Source: an uncultured Clostridia bacterium
Lineage (GTDB): Bacteria > Bacillota > Clostridia > Oscillospirales > Acutalibacteraceae
Assembly: GCA_946539105.1 (NCBI GenBank)
Contig: CAMNHG010000049.1
Location: 1 to 9,223, forward strand
Direction: 5' to 3'
DNA length: 9,223 nucleotides
Shown here: positions 1 to 5,874 of the stretch, in pieces
How the letters are laid out: each line of letters starts with the position of its first letter
Position numbering within the stretch: the stretch's first letter is position 1
Notes under the pieces: generated by a model
Databases searched by the model: none
The model's input: the letters and a program-made list of their open reading frames with translations, nothing else
Told to the model about the DNA's origin: nothing
Position numbers and translations under genes: made by a program

Positions 1-139
1 GACTGTCATCAAAGTCGTTGATGTAGCGCCATGTGATACCGATACAGACAAAAATAACAATGAAAATGAGAACAAAAATCAAACCGAGTATTGCCTTGGT
101 GGTCAGCTTTTTTCTTTTTTTCTTCGGTGTTTTACTCAT
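1..139 (-). CDS. N-terminus of a membrane-anchored protein, third gene of the STAS/RsbW operon (partial)
   Basis: Only the first 46 codons are in the window; the frame is open to the left edge. The protein starts MSKTPKKKRKK, a strongly basic stretch, followed by one long hydrophobic segment (about residues 16-35), then WRYINDFDDS. This is the pattern of a signal anchor: a short positive cytoplasmic tail, one membrane helix, then probably an extracellular domain. The start codon lies inside the end of the upstream gene (8-bp overlap, 132-139), with GGAGAG at 145-150 five bases before it, so translation is probably coupled. In related bacteria a STAS plus RsbW-like pair is often followed by a membrane SpoIIE/PP2C-type phosphatase that resets the STAS protein; that identity is inferred from context only. 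A cell-wall or signalling protein is equally possible from what is visible. Confidence 0.75.
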   Translation of the reverse strand, partial: MSKTPKKKRKKLTTKAILGLIFVLIFIVIFVCIGITWRYINDFDDS

Positions 140-563
140 GGCTGCTCTCCGCATTTGAATGGTTTTTCTTGATCGTCAAAACGTTTTTACCGTCTTGATA
201 CATATAGCTTACCTCGTCCATTAACTTTTTGGTAAGAAAGATTCCGAGCCCTCCCTTTTTTGCTTGTGAAAAGGAACGGTTTTTTTCTGGATCGGGCTTA
301 GCCAGAGGATCAAAGGGAATGCCGCTGTCGATAAACGACAACGTGACCGTCAGAGGGTCGTTACTCCCGTCAGCGGTTACGGTAATCATACCCGTACCGG
401 GCTTATACGCGTAGCTTGCTACGTTGACAAAAATCTCCTCTGTGCAGAGCTTTAACTGAAAAAGCTCCTTTTTGTCAAATCCGAACTTCTCCGCAAAACC
501 GAGGACAAAGTCGGTTACTTCAATCAGCCTGCTTTTTTCGGCAGGTATCTCTAAGCTGTTCAT
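132..563 (-). CDS. RsbW/SpoIIAB-like ATP-binding protein (anti-sigma factor or serine kinase family)
   Basis: A 143-residue cytoplasmic protein of the GHKL (HATPase_c_2) fold used by anti-sigma serine kinases. All ATP-site boxes are visible: N-box E43-x3-N47 (TEEIFVN, the Asn that coordinates Mg2+), G1 box D79-S80-G81-I-P-F-D, and a glycine-rich G2 box G104-G-L-G107 ahead of the final helix and strand. Length matches the family (about 140-150 residues). Members of the family bind a target, usually a sigma factor, and phosphorylate a STAS antagonist on serine. The start overlaps the STAS stop by 4 bp (ATGA at 560-563), and the stop overlaps the next gene by 8 bp, so the three genes form one coupled unit. 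No sigma factor is visible, so the target is unknown and I give no rsbW or spoIIAB symbol. The family call is secure; the partner is not. Confidence 0.92.
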   Translation of the reverse strand: MNSLEIPAEKSRLIEVTDFVLGFAEKFGFDKKELFQLKLCTEEIFVNVASYAYKPGTGMITVTADGSNDPLTVTLSFIDSGIPFDPLAKPDPEKNRSFSQAKKGGLGIFLTKKLMDEVSYMYQDGKNVLTIKKNHSNAESSHE

Positions 564-856
564 TTTACGTCGATAATATCAACGAAGCCGGTAACTTCAA
601 AAATGTTCTTGACCTCGTCGTTCGAGTTGATGACGCACATATCGCCGTTTTCCTGCATAACCTCGGCGGCACCGAACAGCGCGCGCAGACCGGCACTGGA
701 GATGTATTCCATTTTTTGAGCGTCGATAACCAGTGATGTAATCCCGTCAAGACAGGTTTCAAATTCCTTTTCCAGTTCGGGAGCGGTGTTGGTGTTTAAT
801 TCGCCTTCAATAGCAACTGTGAGCTTGGTGCCTTCCTGTGTTTTTGTAATCGTCAT
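560..856 (-). CDS. STAS-domain anti-sigma factor antagonist (SpoIIAA/RsbV-like)
   Basis: A 98-residue single STAS domain. Strand-rich start (KLTVAIEGELNTNTAPELE), central strand SLVIDAQKMEYI, then the signature SSAGLRAL at residues 53-60. By analogy with SpoIIAA, the second serine (S54) is the likely phosphorylation site. The end, NIFEVTGFVDII, fits the usual STAS C-terminal helix. In the classic switch the unphosphorylated form binds the RsbW-like kinase and frees its target; phosphorylation by the kinase turns it off, and a PP2C phosphatase turns it on again. It is first in the operon, with AGGAGG at 866-871 nine bases before the ATG, and overlaps the ATPase gene by 4 bp. The degenerate ATPase-like domain on the divergent transporter is a second possible partner (inference). 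Confidence 0.94.
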   Translation of the reverse strand: MTITKTQEGTKLTVAIEGELNTNTAPELEKEFETCLDGITSLVIDAQKMEYISSAGLRALFGAAEVMQENGDMCVINSNDEVKNIFEVTGFVDIIDVK

Positions 857-908
857 CAGATTATTCCTCCTAAAAATGTATTGAAATGTATATTTTTCAC
901 CAAATTAT

Positions 909-937
909 ATAATACCATACTAATCGAACCTTTGCAA
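909..937 (-). promoter_or_regulatory. Candidate sigma-A-type promoter for the STAS operon
   Basis: Read on the minus strand: -35 TTGCAA (937-932), 17-bp spacer, -10 TATTAT (914-909). Transcription would begin near 902, giving a leader of about 45 bases. The leader holds the direct repeat ATGTAT at 876-881 and 886-891, one helical turn apart, of unknown meaning. The -10 stretch is very AT-rich, so alternative registers such as TATAAT (909-904) are possible. Confidence 0.5.
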
Positions 938-992
938 CACCGGAAATATGTGTTTTTTTGAAAAGTTGTCAGTAATAATCCCATGAAAAATA

Positions 993-1021
993 TTGACATC
1001 ATGATACAATTCAAGGATAAT
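993..1021 (+). promoter_or_regulatory. Strong sigma-A-type promoter for the MATE fusion gene
   Basis: TTGACA (993-998), 17-bp spacer, GATAAT (1016-1021). The -35 is a perfect consensus and the -10 differs at one position. Transcription would start near 1028, leaving a leader of about 44 bases. It is divergent from the STAS operon promoter with about 55 bp between the two -35 elements, so one regulator could act on both. Confidence 0.7.
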
Positions 1022-1071
1022 ATTAAATATAGATAAATACTCTTATTGTGTTTTTCAAGGGGATGGTAAAT

Positions 1072-2859
1072 ATGGAAACGCTTTACGGCGGTAAGGCAGA
1101 GAACAAAATAATCCGTCAGCTGTTTCGCAAGTCTGAAGTATCGTGGGGAGTGTCGGATTTTTCAAAGGCGATAGGACCGATGATAGACTTGGTTTTTGTC
1201 AGCCATTTTATCGGCGTTGACGGCGTAACGGTATTGGGCTTTATGTCACCGCTGATTATGCTATTTGAAGTTATAGGCTCAGCTGTCGCAAACGGCGCGC
1301 GCAACAAGGTTTCTTCTATGATCGGCGCGGGAAAGTTAGATTCAGCCAACCGTGTATTTTCGGATTCGCTTATAATGAGCGGAGGTCTGTCATTCTTAAT
1401 GGCTCTGCTTGCGTTTATTTTCAGCTCGGGACTCGCCTTTGTTTTGGGCGCGAGAGAACCTGCGATTGCGGATATGACAAGGCAGTACATTCTGGGATAT
1501 TTGATTGGATTTCCTTTCTACACATTAACACGCGTCATCACGCCGTTTTTGCAGATAGAAGGTCAGTATAAGCTGGTTAACTCGTCATCCATACTGACTA
1601 CCGTTATTGATATCTTAGCGGACGCTTTTGTTATATTTGTAATCCACGGCGGTATGCTTGAGATTGGTATGGCAACCTCGCTCGGATATATCGTTCCGTT
1701 CTTTGTGTGCGCGGCATACTATATGGGCAAGAAAAGTTCATCGGTTTTCCGTCTGAGATTCAAGGGCTTCAGTCCTAAGCTGTGCATTGAAATGTTCAAG
1801 CTCGGTGCCCCCATGGGCGTTACCAAGGGCAGCAAATCTATCGGCGGTCTTATCATCAACAATTTGCTAACCGTCTTCAATATGCCGTATCTTGTTGCGG
1901 CACACGGTGTGTTCTCTCAAATCACTGTATTTGTGCGTGCGGCGTGGTACGCTCCGGCTGATACGCTGATGGCTTTTGCCGGCGTTTTTGTCGGTGAGGA
2001 GGACAAAAAATCAATCAAACTGTCACAAAGAATCTCTCTTGTTCACGCGCTGATTATGACAAGCATTGTCACGGTTGTACTGTTTGTGTTTTGCGATCCG
2101 CTGGCGGCGTTCTTCCTGAAATCTGATAACCCCGAGGCGTTGGAGCTTGCCAAGCAGTGTATAAAGGTTTCTTGTCTGTCATTGCCGTTCCACACGATAG
2201 TATATAATTTCAGTAACTATTTAATGGGAATTAAAAGGCTGCGTTTTGCCAATATATACAGCTTCCTGATTGAGTGCGGAAACCTGATTCCGATTACCTT
2301 TTTGATGCTCCGCGTTATCGGCTACGAGGGCGCGTTTATATCAAAAATTTTCAATATGGCAGGTCTTTCCTTAATCGCCGTATTCTATATTTTGAGAAAT
2401 AAAGAAGGAAAATCGTTCAGCGACAAAATGCTCCTGATGCCGCGCGACTTCGGCACAACGCCCGAAAACGAGATTTCTGTAATAGCGGTCTCTACGCAGG
2501 AAATAGAGGATTTATCAAAAGTCGCTATTGCGTTTGCAATGGAGCACGGTGCGGACAAAAAACGTGCCCGGAGATACGGACTTATCACCGAGGAATTGTC
2601 CGTATTTTTAGCGGAGCACGGCTTTAACGACGGTAAAGAGCACCATATCAATATGAGGCTGGTCGCGAAAAACGACGATTTGATTATCCGTATGAGAGAC
2701 GACTGCAAGCCGCTTAACCTAAAGGATTACTATAAACTGCTGCAGGACAGTCAGGATAAAAAAGAGGAAGAAATCAACCTGGCTATCATCCTGAAAATGG
2801 CTAAGGATGTTAAATATACCGCGACCTTCGGAGCTAACAACCTGATTGTCAAGGTATAA
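1072..2859 (+). CDS. MATE-family transporter with a C-terminal degenerate RsbW/GHKL-like domain
   Basis: A 595-residue protein. Residues about 10-450 are a MATE transporter: multiple hydrophobic segments (about twelve expected), MIDLVFVSHFIG in the first helix region, and EGQYKLVN (E163-G164-Q165) where MATE proteins carry their conserved EGQ/N motif. MATE proteins export drugs or metabolites using Na+ or H+ gradients; the substrate here cannot be predicted. The usual length is about 450, and the extra 140 residues are described separately. I chose the ATG at 1072 because AAGGGG (1057-1062) sits nine bases before it; in-frame starts at 1048 (GTG) and 1063 lie on or before that site. The gene has its own promoter and terminator and is divergent from the STAS/RsbW operon. 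The MATE call is secure. What is unusual is the cytoplasmic tail, which suggests control of transport by a STAS-type switch protein. Confidence 0.9.
   Translation: METLYGGKAENKIIRQLFRKSEVSWGVSDFSKAIGPMIDLVFVSHFIGVDGVTVLGFMSPLIMLFEVIGSAVANGARNKVSSMIGAGKLDSANRVFSDSLIMSGGLSFLMALLAFIFSSGLAFVLGAREPAIADMTRQYILGYLIGFPFYTLTRVITPFLQIEGQYKLVNSSSILTTVIDILADAFVIFVIHGGMLEIGMATSLGYIVPFFVCAAYYMGKKSSSVFRLRFKGFSPKLCIEMFKLGAPMGVTKGSKSIGGLIINNLLTVFNMPYLVAAHGVFSQITVFVRAAWYAPADTLMAFAGVFVGEEDKKSIKLSQRISLVHALIMTSIVTVVLFVFCDPLAAFFLKSDNPEALELAKQCIKVSCLSLPFHTIVYNFSNYLMGIKRLRFANIYSFLIECGNLIPITFLMLRVIGYEGAFISKIFNMAGLSLIAVFYILRNKEGKSFSDKMLLMPRDFGTTPENEISVIAVSTQEIEDLSKVAIAFAMEHGADKKRARRYGLITEELSVFLAEHGFNDGKEHHINMRLVAKNDDLIIRMRDDCKPLNLKDYYKLLQDSQDKKEEEINLAIILKMAKDVKYTATFGANNLIVKV
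2485..2856 (+). other. Degenerate GHKL (RsbW-like) domain at the C-terminus of the transporter
   Basis: Residues about 472-595. The layout follows the RsbW-like neighbour step by step: a helix ending TEELSVFLAEHGF (compare TEEIFVNVASYAY), a strand pair into RDDCKPLN (compare IDSGIPFD), then a helix and final strands ending NNLIVKV (compare GKNVLTIKK). The ATP-site residues have changed: N-box Asn to F512, G1 glycine to C545, and the G2 glycines to NLAI. D543 and P547 of the G1 box and E507/E508 of the N-box remain. The fold is therefore probably kept while ATP binding and kinase activity are probably lost. The alignment was made by eye and needs profile support. A plausible job is docking a STAS protein or another ATPase domain at the membrane. 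Confidence 0.72.
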
Positions 2860-2867
2860 CGAAACAC

Positions 2868-2899
2868 AAAAGCAGACGCCTTGTGACGTCTGCTTTTTA
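2868..2899. terminator. Bidirectional terminator between the MATE fusion and the XRE gene
   Basis: Perfect 8-bp stem AGCAGACG (2871-2878) and CGTCTGCT (2887-2894) with an 8-base loop, followed by a T run on the plus strand and preceded by an A run that gives the minus-strand transcript a T-rich end. It lies between two converging stop codons and can serve both. Confidence 0.88.
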
Positions 2900-2916
2900 A
2901 TTTCCTTTTAATTCTT

Positions 2917-3525
2917 TTATTTTCTAAGCACCTTTTTGTTCCAAGAGGTTTTTTCGCATTTGGGGCATTTCATATATCGCGTTCTGCCCATATGCGGTGC
3001 CCAAAGCACACTGCCGAAGGTAGGAATATAGCGGTGTCCGCACTCGGCACATTCGTAGTAGCCTGCCGTCTGCTCGATTTTAAGCGCGAAAAACAAGCCC
3101 ACTAAGCACGGAACTACTCCTGCGATTATCAGACAGATTCTTGCCCAGTCGGGCATATCAAAAAAACTCGCGGCAAAGGTAAAGCCAAGTAAGATAATCA
3201 CTGATAAAACGCCGATTAAAATTTCAAGCGCGAGCAGCTGTTTGTCCGCCTGCTCCTTTTGCTTTGCCATTTCGATTAAAAGCTGTTCGGATTTTTCCTT
3301 GTAGTCCTCCATAACAACAACCTCCCCGTTGAACAAATCGTTGATTGTGATGTTAAGCAGTCCGCACAGCTCAGGCATAATCGCAACGTCGGGCAGGGAT
3401 TTTCCTGTTTCCCATTTTGACACTGCCCTGTCGGTAATGCCGAGCTTTTCAGCAAGCTGCATTTGAGTCATATTATTTGCCTTTCTGCAATGCGCGATAA
3501 AGCGTCCGATTTTTACCTGATCCAT
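2917..3525 (-). CDS. XRE-type helix-turn-helix protein with two membrane helices and a C-terminal zinc ribbon
   Basis: A 202-residue protein in three parts. Residues 6-62 are an HTH_3/XRE domain (IGRFIAHCRKANNMTQMQLAEKLG, recognition region TDRAVSKWETGKSLPD, then the ITINDLFNG end typical of Cro/CI-type regulators in Firmicutes). A charged, possibly coiled helix (75-98) leads to two hydrophobic segments (about 100-122 and 128-150). The C-terminal zinc ribbon has paired cysteines C159-x2-C162 and C187-x2-C190. The likely role is a membrane-tethered transcription regulator; what the ribbon or membrane part senses is unknown. I chose the ATG at 3525 because AAAGGAGG (3533-3540) is seven bases upstream; an in-frame ATG at 3549 lies before that site. 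It probably represses itself through the palindrome in its promoter. The fold calls are secure, the targets unknown. Confidence 0.9.
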   Translation of the reverse strand: MDQVKIGRFIAHCRKANNMTQMQLAEKLGITDRAVSKWETGKSLPDVAIMPELCGLLNITINDLFNGEVVVMEDYKEKSEQLLIEMAKQKEQADKQLLALEILIGVLSVIILLGFTFAASFFDMPDWARICLIIAGVVPCLVGLFFALKIEQTAGYYECAECGHRYIPTFGSVLWAPHMGRTRYMKCPKCEKTSWNKKVLRK

Positions 3526-3649
3526 ATTTCTGCCTCCTTTCACTTTCAATTATAGGCGGAGAGGGTTTAAAAATCTACAAACCGTTGGTTGATATAGGGG
3601 ATTTTAACCGATAATTGAGCTGTTTTGTAATTTATTACTTGTTACATAC

Positions 3650-3679
3650 ATTATAAGTATGCTCAGCATAAAAAGTCAA
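3650..3679 (-). promoter_or_regulatory. Candidate promoter of the XRE gene
   Basis: On the minus strand: -35 TTGACT (3679-3674), 18-bp spacer, -10 TATAAT (3655-3650, perfect). Transcription would start near 3643, giving a leader of about 118 bases before the start codon. It is back to back with the endonuclease IV promoter. Confidence 0.6.
3658..3670. promoter_or_regulatory. Candidate operator palindrome between the XRE -10 and -35
   Basis: TATGCT-C-AGCATA, a perfect 6-bp inverted repeat with a one-base centre. Its position inside the spacer of the XRE promoter is a classic place for autorepression by an HTH dimer. A second, weaker inverted repeat, GTAAT-TT-ATTAC (3627-3638), lies just past the predicted transcription start. 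Binding by the XRE protein is inferred. Confidence 0.45.
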
Positions 3680-3691
3680 CACCTAATACGA

Positions 3692-3720
3692 TTGATTTTT
3701 TTCGGCTTTTAATGTATTAT
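3692..3720 (+). promoter_or_regulatory. Candidate promoter of the endonuclease IV gene
   Basis: TTGATT (3692-3697), 17-bp spacer, TATTAT (3715-3720). The start codon follows after about 25 bases of leader, with GAGG (3741-3744) seven bases before the ATG. Its -35 is only about 12 bp from the -35 of the opposing XRE promoter. Confidence 0.5.
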
Positions 3721-3751
3721 TAACTATATTATAAGGATATGAGGCAGAGTT

Positions 3752-4621
3752 ATGATTTACATAGGCAATCACGTTTCGGTATCAAAGGGATACCTCGCCA
3801 TGGGCACGCACGAAAAAAAGCTCGGCGGCAACACCTTCGCGTTTTTTCCGAGGAATCCGAGGGGCGGAAAATCAAAGGCCGTACCGGATGAGGATATTGC
3901 GGCATTGCGCGAATTTTTAATCAACAACCGCTTCGGAAAACTTGTTGTTCACGGAGCATATACAATGAACATCTGCGCCGCAAAGGAAGAAATCCGCGCA
4001 AATTCACGCGAGATGCTCAGAGATGATTTGATTAAGCTGCAGGCATTGCCGGATAATTACTATAATTTTCACCCGGGCTGTCACGTCGGGCAGGGTATTG
4101 AAGCAGGCATAAAAATGATTGCCGAAACGCTTGTCGGTGTAATTGATGAGGTTGAGCGCGAAAGCGGAACGCTTAAAAATATTATTTTGCTCGAAACCAT
4201 GGCAGGCAAGGGCAGCGAAGTCGGCGGAAGATTTGAAGAATTAAAGAGTATTTTGGATTTAGCGATATCACTGGGCGGAGAAAGCTACAGGGACAAGCTC
4301 GGAGTTTGCCTTGACACCTGCCACATTTGGGACAGCGGTTACGATATAAAAGCTGACCTTGACGGTGTATTGGCTGAATTTGATAAAAACATAGGGCTTG
4401 ACAGGCTGTACGCGCTCCACCTTAACGACAGTAAAAATGTTTGCGGTTCTCACAAAGACCGCCACGAAAAGCTCGGAGAAGGCTTAATAGGCGAAAGTAC
4501 GCTTATATCCGTCGTTCAGCACCCTCTGCTTCAGGGCAGACCTTTTATTCTCGAAACGCCGAACGACGACGACGGCTACGCAAAGGAAATCGCAACGGTA
4601 AAAAGCCGGATAATAAAATAA
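3752..4621 (+). CDS. nfo: Endonuclease IV (apurinic/apyrimidinic endonuclease)
   Basis: A 289-residue TIM-barrel metal enzyme that cuts the DNA backbone 5' to abasic sites and trims damaged 3' ends in base-excision repair; it acts in the cytoplasm on chromosomal DNA. All nine zinc ligands known from the E. coli enzyme have counterparts: H67 (VVHGAY), H107 (NFHPG), E148 (LLETMAGKG), D188 and H191 (CLDTCH), H223 (ALHLND), D236 and H238 (KDRHEKLGEG), E268 (ILETP). Length is close to the E. coli protein (285). No terminator is visible in the 104 bases before the next gene, so some read-through into the nucleosidase is possible. It is divergent from the XRE regulator, which could influence its expression. 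Confidence 0.96.
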   Translation: MIYIGNHVSVSKGYLAMGTHEKKLGGNTFAFFPRNPRGGKSKAVPDEDIAALREFLINNRFGKLVVHGAYTMNICAAKEEIRANSREMLRDDLIKLQALPDNYYNFHPGCHVGQGIEAGIKMIAETLVGVIDEVERESGTLKNIILLETMAGKGSEVGGRFEELKSILDLAISLGGESYRDKLGVCLDTCHIWDSGYDIKADLDGVLAEFDKNIGLDRLYALHLNDSKNVCGSHKDRHEKLGEGLIGESTLISVVQHPLLQGRPFILETPNDDDGYAKEIATVKSRIIK

Positions 4622-4651
4622 CAAAAAATCAAATATAAACGGCAAAAAAGG

Positions 4652-4680
4652 TTGAAGAATTTTAATCGCCGTGATATACT
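4652..4680 (+). promoter_or_regulatory. Extended -10 promoter for the MTA/SAH nucleosidase gene
   Basis: TTGAAG (4652-4657), 17-bp spacer, TATACT (4675-4680) preceded by TG one base upstream (4672-4673), which is the extended -10 arrangement. The leader is about 40 bases and carries GAGGAG (4711-4716) nine bases before the ATG. Confidence 0.6.
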
Positions 4681-4725
4681 TAATACACCAAATTTAAATT
4701 AAATATCAGAGAGGAGCTATTAAAA

Positions 4726-5418
4726 ATGATTGGCATTATTTGCGCGCTTCAAATTGAGGTTGACGGCCTTAAGGCACTTATGGAAAACCCCGAGATCACA
4801 AAAAAAGCAGGCTTGGAATTTACCTGCGGAAAAATTTTCGGCAAGGACGTTGTGCTTTTGGAGTGCGGCGTAGGCAAGGTCAACGCCGCTGTCGGCACTC
4901 AGATTATGATTGACCTGTATAAGCCCGACGTCGTTATCAACTCGGGTATCGCCGGAAGTTTGTCAAAAAACCTGATTATCGGCGACATTGTAATTTCCAC
5001 CGACTGCGTCGAGCACGACTTTAACTGCACGGCACTTGACGAACCGAGAGGTCAAATTTGGTTTACCGATGAAAAGAGAATCAGTATTCCTGCCGACAAG
5101 GCGGTTTGCGATAAGCTGGTTGAGTGCTGTCAGGGACTCGGTTCTCACGTTTTGACCGGCCGTATCGCAACGGGTGACATCTTTGTAAGCTACCGCTCTA
5201 AACGCGAATTTATCGCTATGGAATTTGACGCCCTTTGCTGCGAGATGGAAGGCGGAGCAGTAGGACATGTATGCTATATGAACAAGGTTCCGTTTGCGAT
5301 TCTCCGCTCAATCAGCGACGACTTTAAGTATAACAAAGCTGAAAATTACGAGGACTTTAAGGAGCTTGCCGCTGACAGAGCAATTAAAGCTATCAAAAAA
5401 TTCATTCAGATGGACTAA
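4726..5418 (+). CDS. mtnN: 5'-methylthioadenosine/S-adenosylhomocysteine nucleosidase
   Basis: A 230-residue cytoplasmic enzyme that hydrolyses methylthioadenosine and S-adenosylhomocysteine to adenine plus the thio-sugar. It removes inhibitory by-products of polyamine synthesis and SAM-dependent methylation and feeds methionine salvage or AI-2 precursor formation. Visible landmarks: E11 in IICALQIEV (E12 of E. coli), the phosphorylase-fold loop GVGKVNAA and NSGIAGSL, the nucleoside-binding stretch CEMEGGAVG with E175 (E. coli E174), and the general acid D198 in SISDD (E. coli D197). Length matches the family (about 230). It has its own promoter and terminator, so it is probably a single-gene unit. 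No luxS or methionine-cycle gene is nearby. Also called mtn or pfs in other species. Confidence 0.95.
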   Translation: MIGIICALQIEVDGLKALMENPEITKKAGLEFTCGKIFGKDVVLLECGVGKVNAAVGTQIMIDLYKPDVVINSGIAGSLSKNLIIGDIVISTDCVEHDFNCTALDEPRGQIWFTDEKRISIPADKAVCDKLVECCQGLGSHVLTGRIATGDIFVSYRSKREFIAMEFDALCCEMEGGAVGHVCYMNKVPFAILRSISDDFKYNKAENYEDFKELAADRAIKAIKKFIQMD

Positions 5419-5430
5419 AGCAAAAATTTA

Positions 5431-5464
5431 CCCGCAGGTTATTACGCCTGCGGGCTTTTTTTAT
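5431..5464. terminator. Terminator after the nucleosidase gene, probably bidirectional
   Basis: Perfect 8-bp GC-rich stem CCCGCAGG (5431-5438) and CCTGCGGG (5447-5454), 8-base loop, then C and a run of seven T. The T run overlaps the stop codon of the converging DUF1893 gene; on the minus strand the stem is followed by a weaker T-rich stretch. Confidence 0.88.
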
Positions 5465-5874
5465 TTACTCATACTTTTTAGTTTTTCGCGCAGAGCTGTA
5501 AATGCAGCATCGCAGTCATCAATGCTTGCCACCGTCTGCTCCATAGGACAGACGCCGTCTCCTCTGCGGTTTATAATCTTATCGGTCAGCTCCCCGTACG
5601 TAAAGGGAATGTTATTCTTTTCAAGGAACTCCGCCGCGGCTTTCGACATCACCTCGCCGTAAACCGAGGTGATTTTCGCCTTGACAAATAGCATTGCCGC
5701 CGCCTTGCCGACAATAACATCAGCAGCCGAATATCCGCTAAGGTCAAGCTCCTGTTCGATAAAGCGCAGCATAGGCGATATACCCCTGCCGTCATCGGTG
5801 AAAAAATCTCCGTTTTTGCACAGGCAAATGCTGTGACCACTCAAATTCTGTTTTGCGATTTCTATATCCTTCAT
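5461..5874 (-). CDS. DUF1893 (TM1506-like) protein of unknown function
   Basis: A 137-residue soluble protein. It shows the DUF1893 pattern: an opening strand ICLCKNGDFFTDDGRGISP (R30-G31, P34), then ADVIVGKAAAMLFVKA (V55-G56-K57-A58), VYGEVMSKAAAEFL, and a closing INRRGDGVCPMEQTV with N102-R103 and C109-P-M-E112. The structure of a Thermotoga member is reported to resemble the cytidine deaminase fold, but the family has no established reaction, so I assign none. It is the last gene of the operon; its ATG directly abuts the stop of the S-component gene (TAAATG, no gap), so translation is probably coupled. AAGGA in the end of that gene serves as its ribosome site. Confidence 0.85.
   Translation of the reverse strand: MKDIEIAKQNLSGHSICLCKNGDFFTDDGRGISPMLRFIEQELDLSGYSAADVIVGKAAAMLFVKAKITSVYGEVMSKAAAEFLEKNNIPFTYGELTDKIINRRGDGVCPMEQTVASIDDCDAAFTALREKLKSMSK

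Noticed and set aside
107..113. A-AAA-AAG heptamer in frame near the start of the left-edge gene, like the dnaX -1 frameshift site.
   Set aside because: The stretch encodes a lysine-rich tail where A runs are expected, and no stimulating stem-loop or close upstream ribosome-like site was seen; the -1 frame stops after about 32 codons.
1048..1071. GTG at 1048 and ATG at 1063 as possible starts of the MATE gene.
   Set aside because: The ribosome site AAGGGG (1057-1062) fits only the ATG at 1072; the other two starts precede or touch it.
3526..3549. In-frame ATG at 3549 as start of the XRE gene.
   Set aside because: The excellent AAAGGAGG site (3533-3540) would be inside the coding region; it points to the ATG at 3525, which also gives the normal XRE start.
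3549..3554. TATAAT on the minus strand just before the XRE gene.
   Set aside because: Transcription from it would begin almost at the ribosome site, and no good -35 lies 16-18 bp upstream. The promoter at 3650-3679 is better.
4639..4672. Inverted repeat ACGGC/GCCGT after the endonuclease IV gene as a terminator.
   Set aside because: The stem is only 5 bp with a 24-base loop and no T run follows; it overlaps the nucleosidase promoter.
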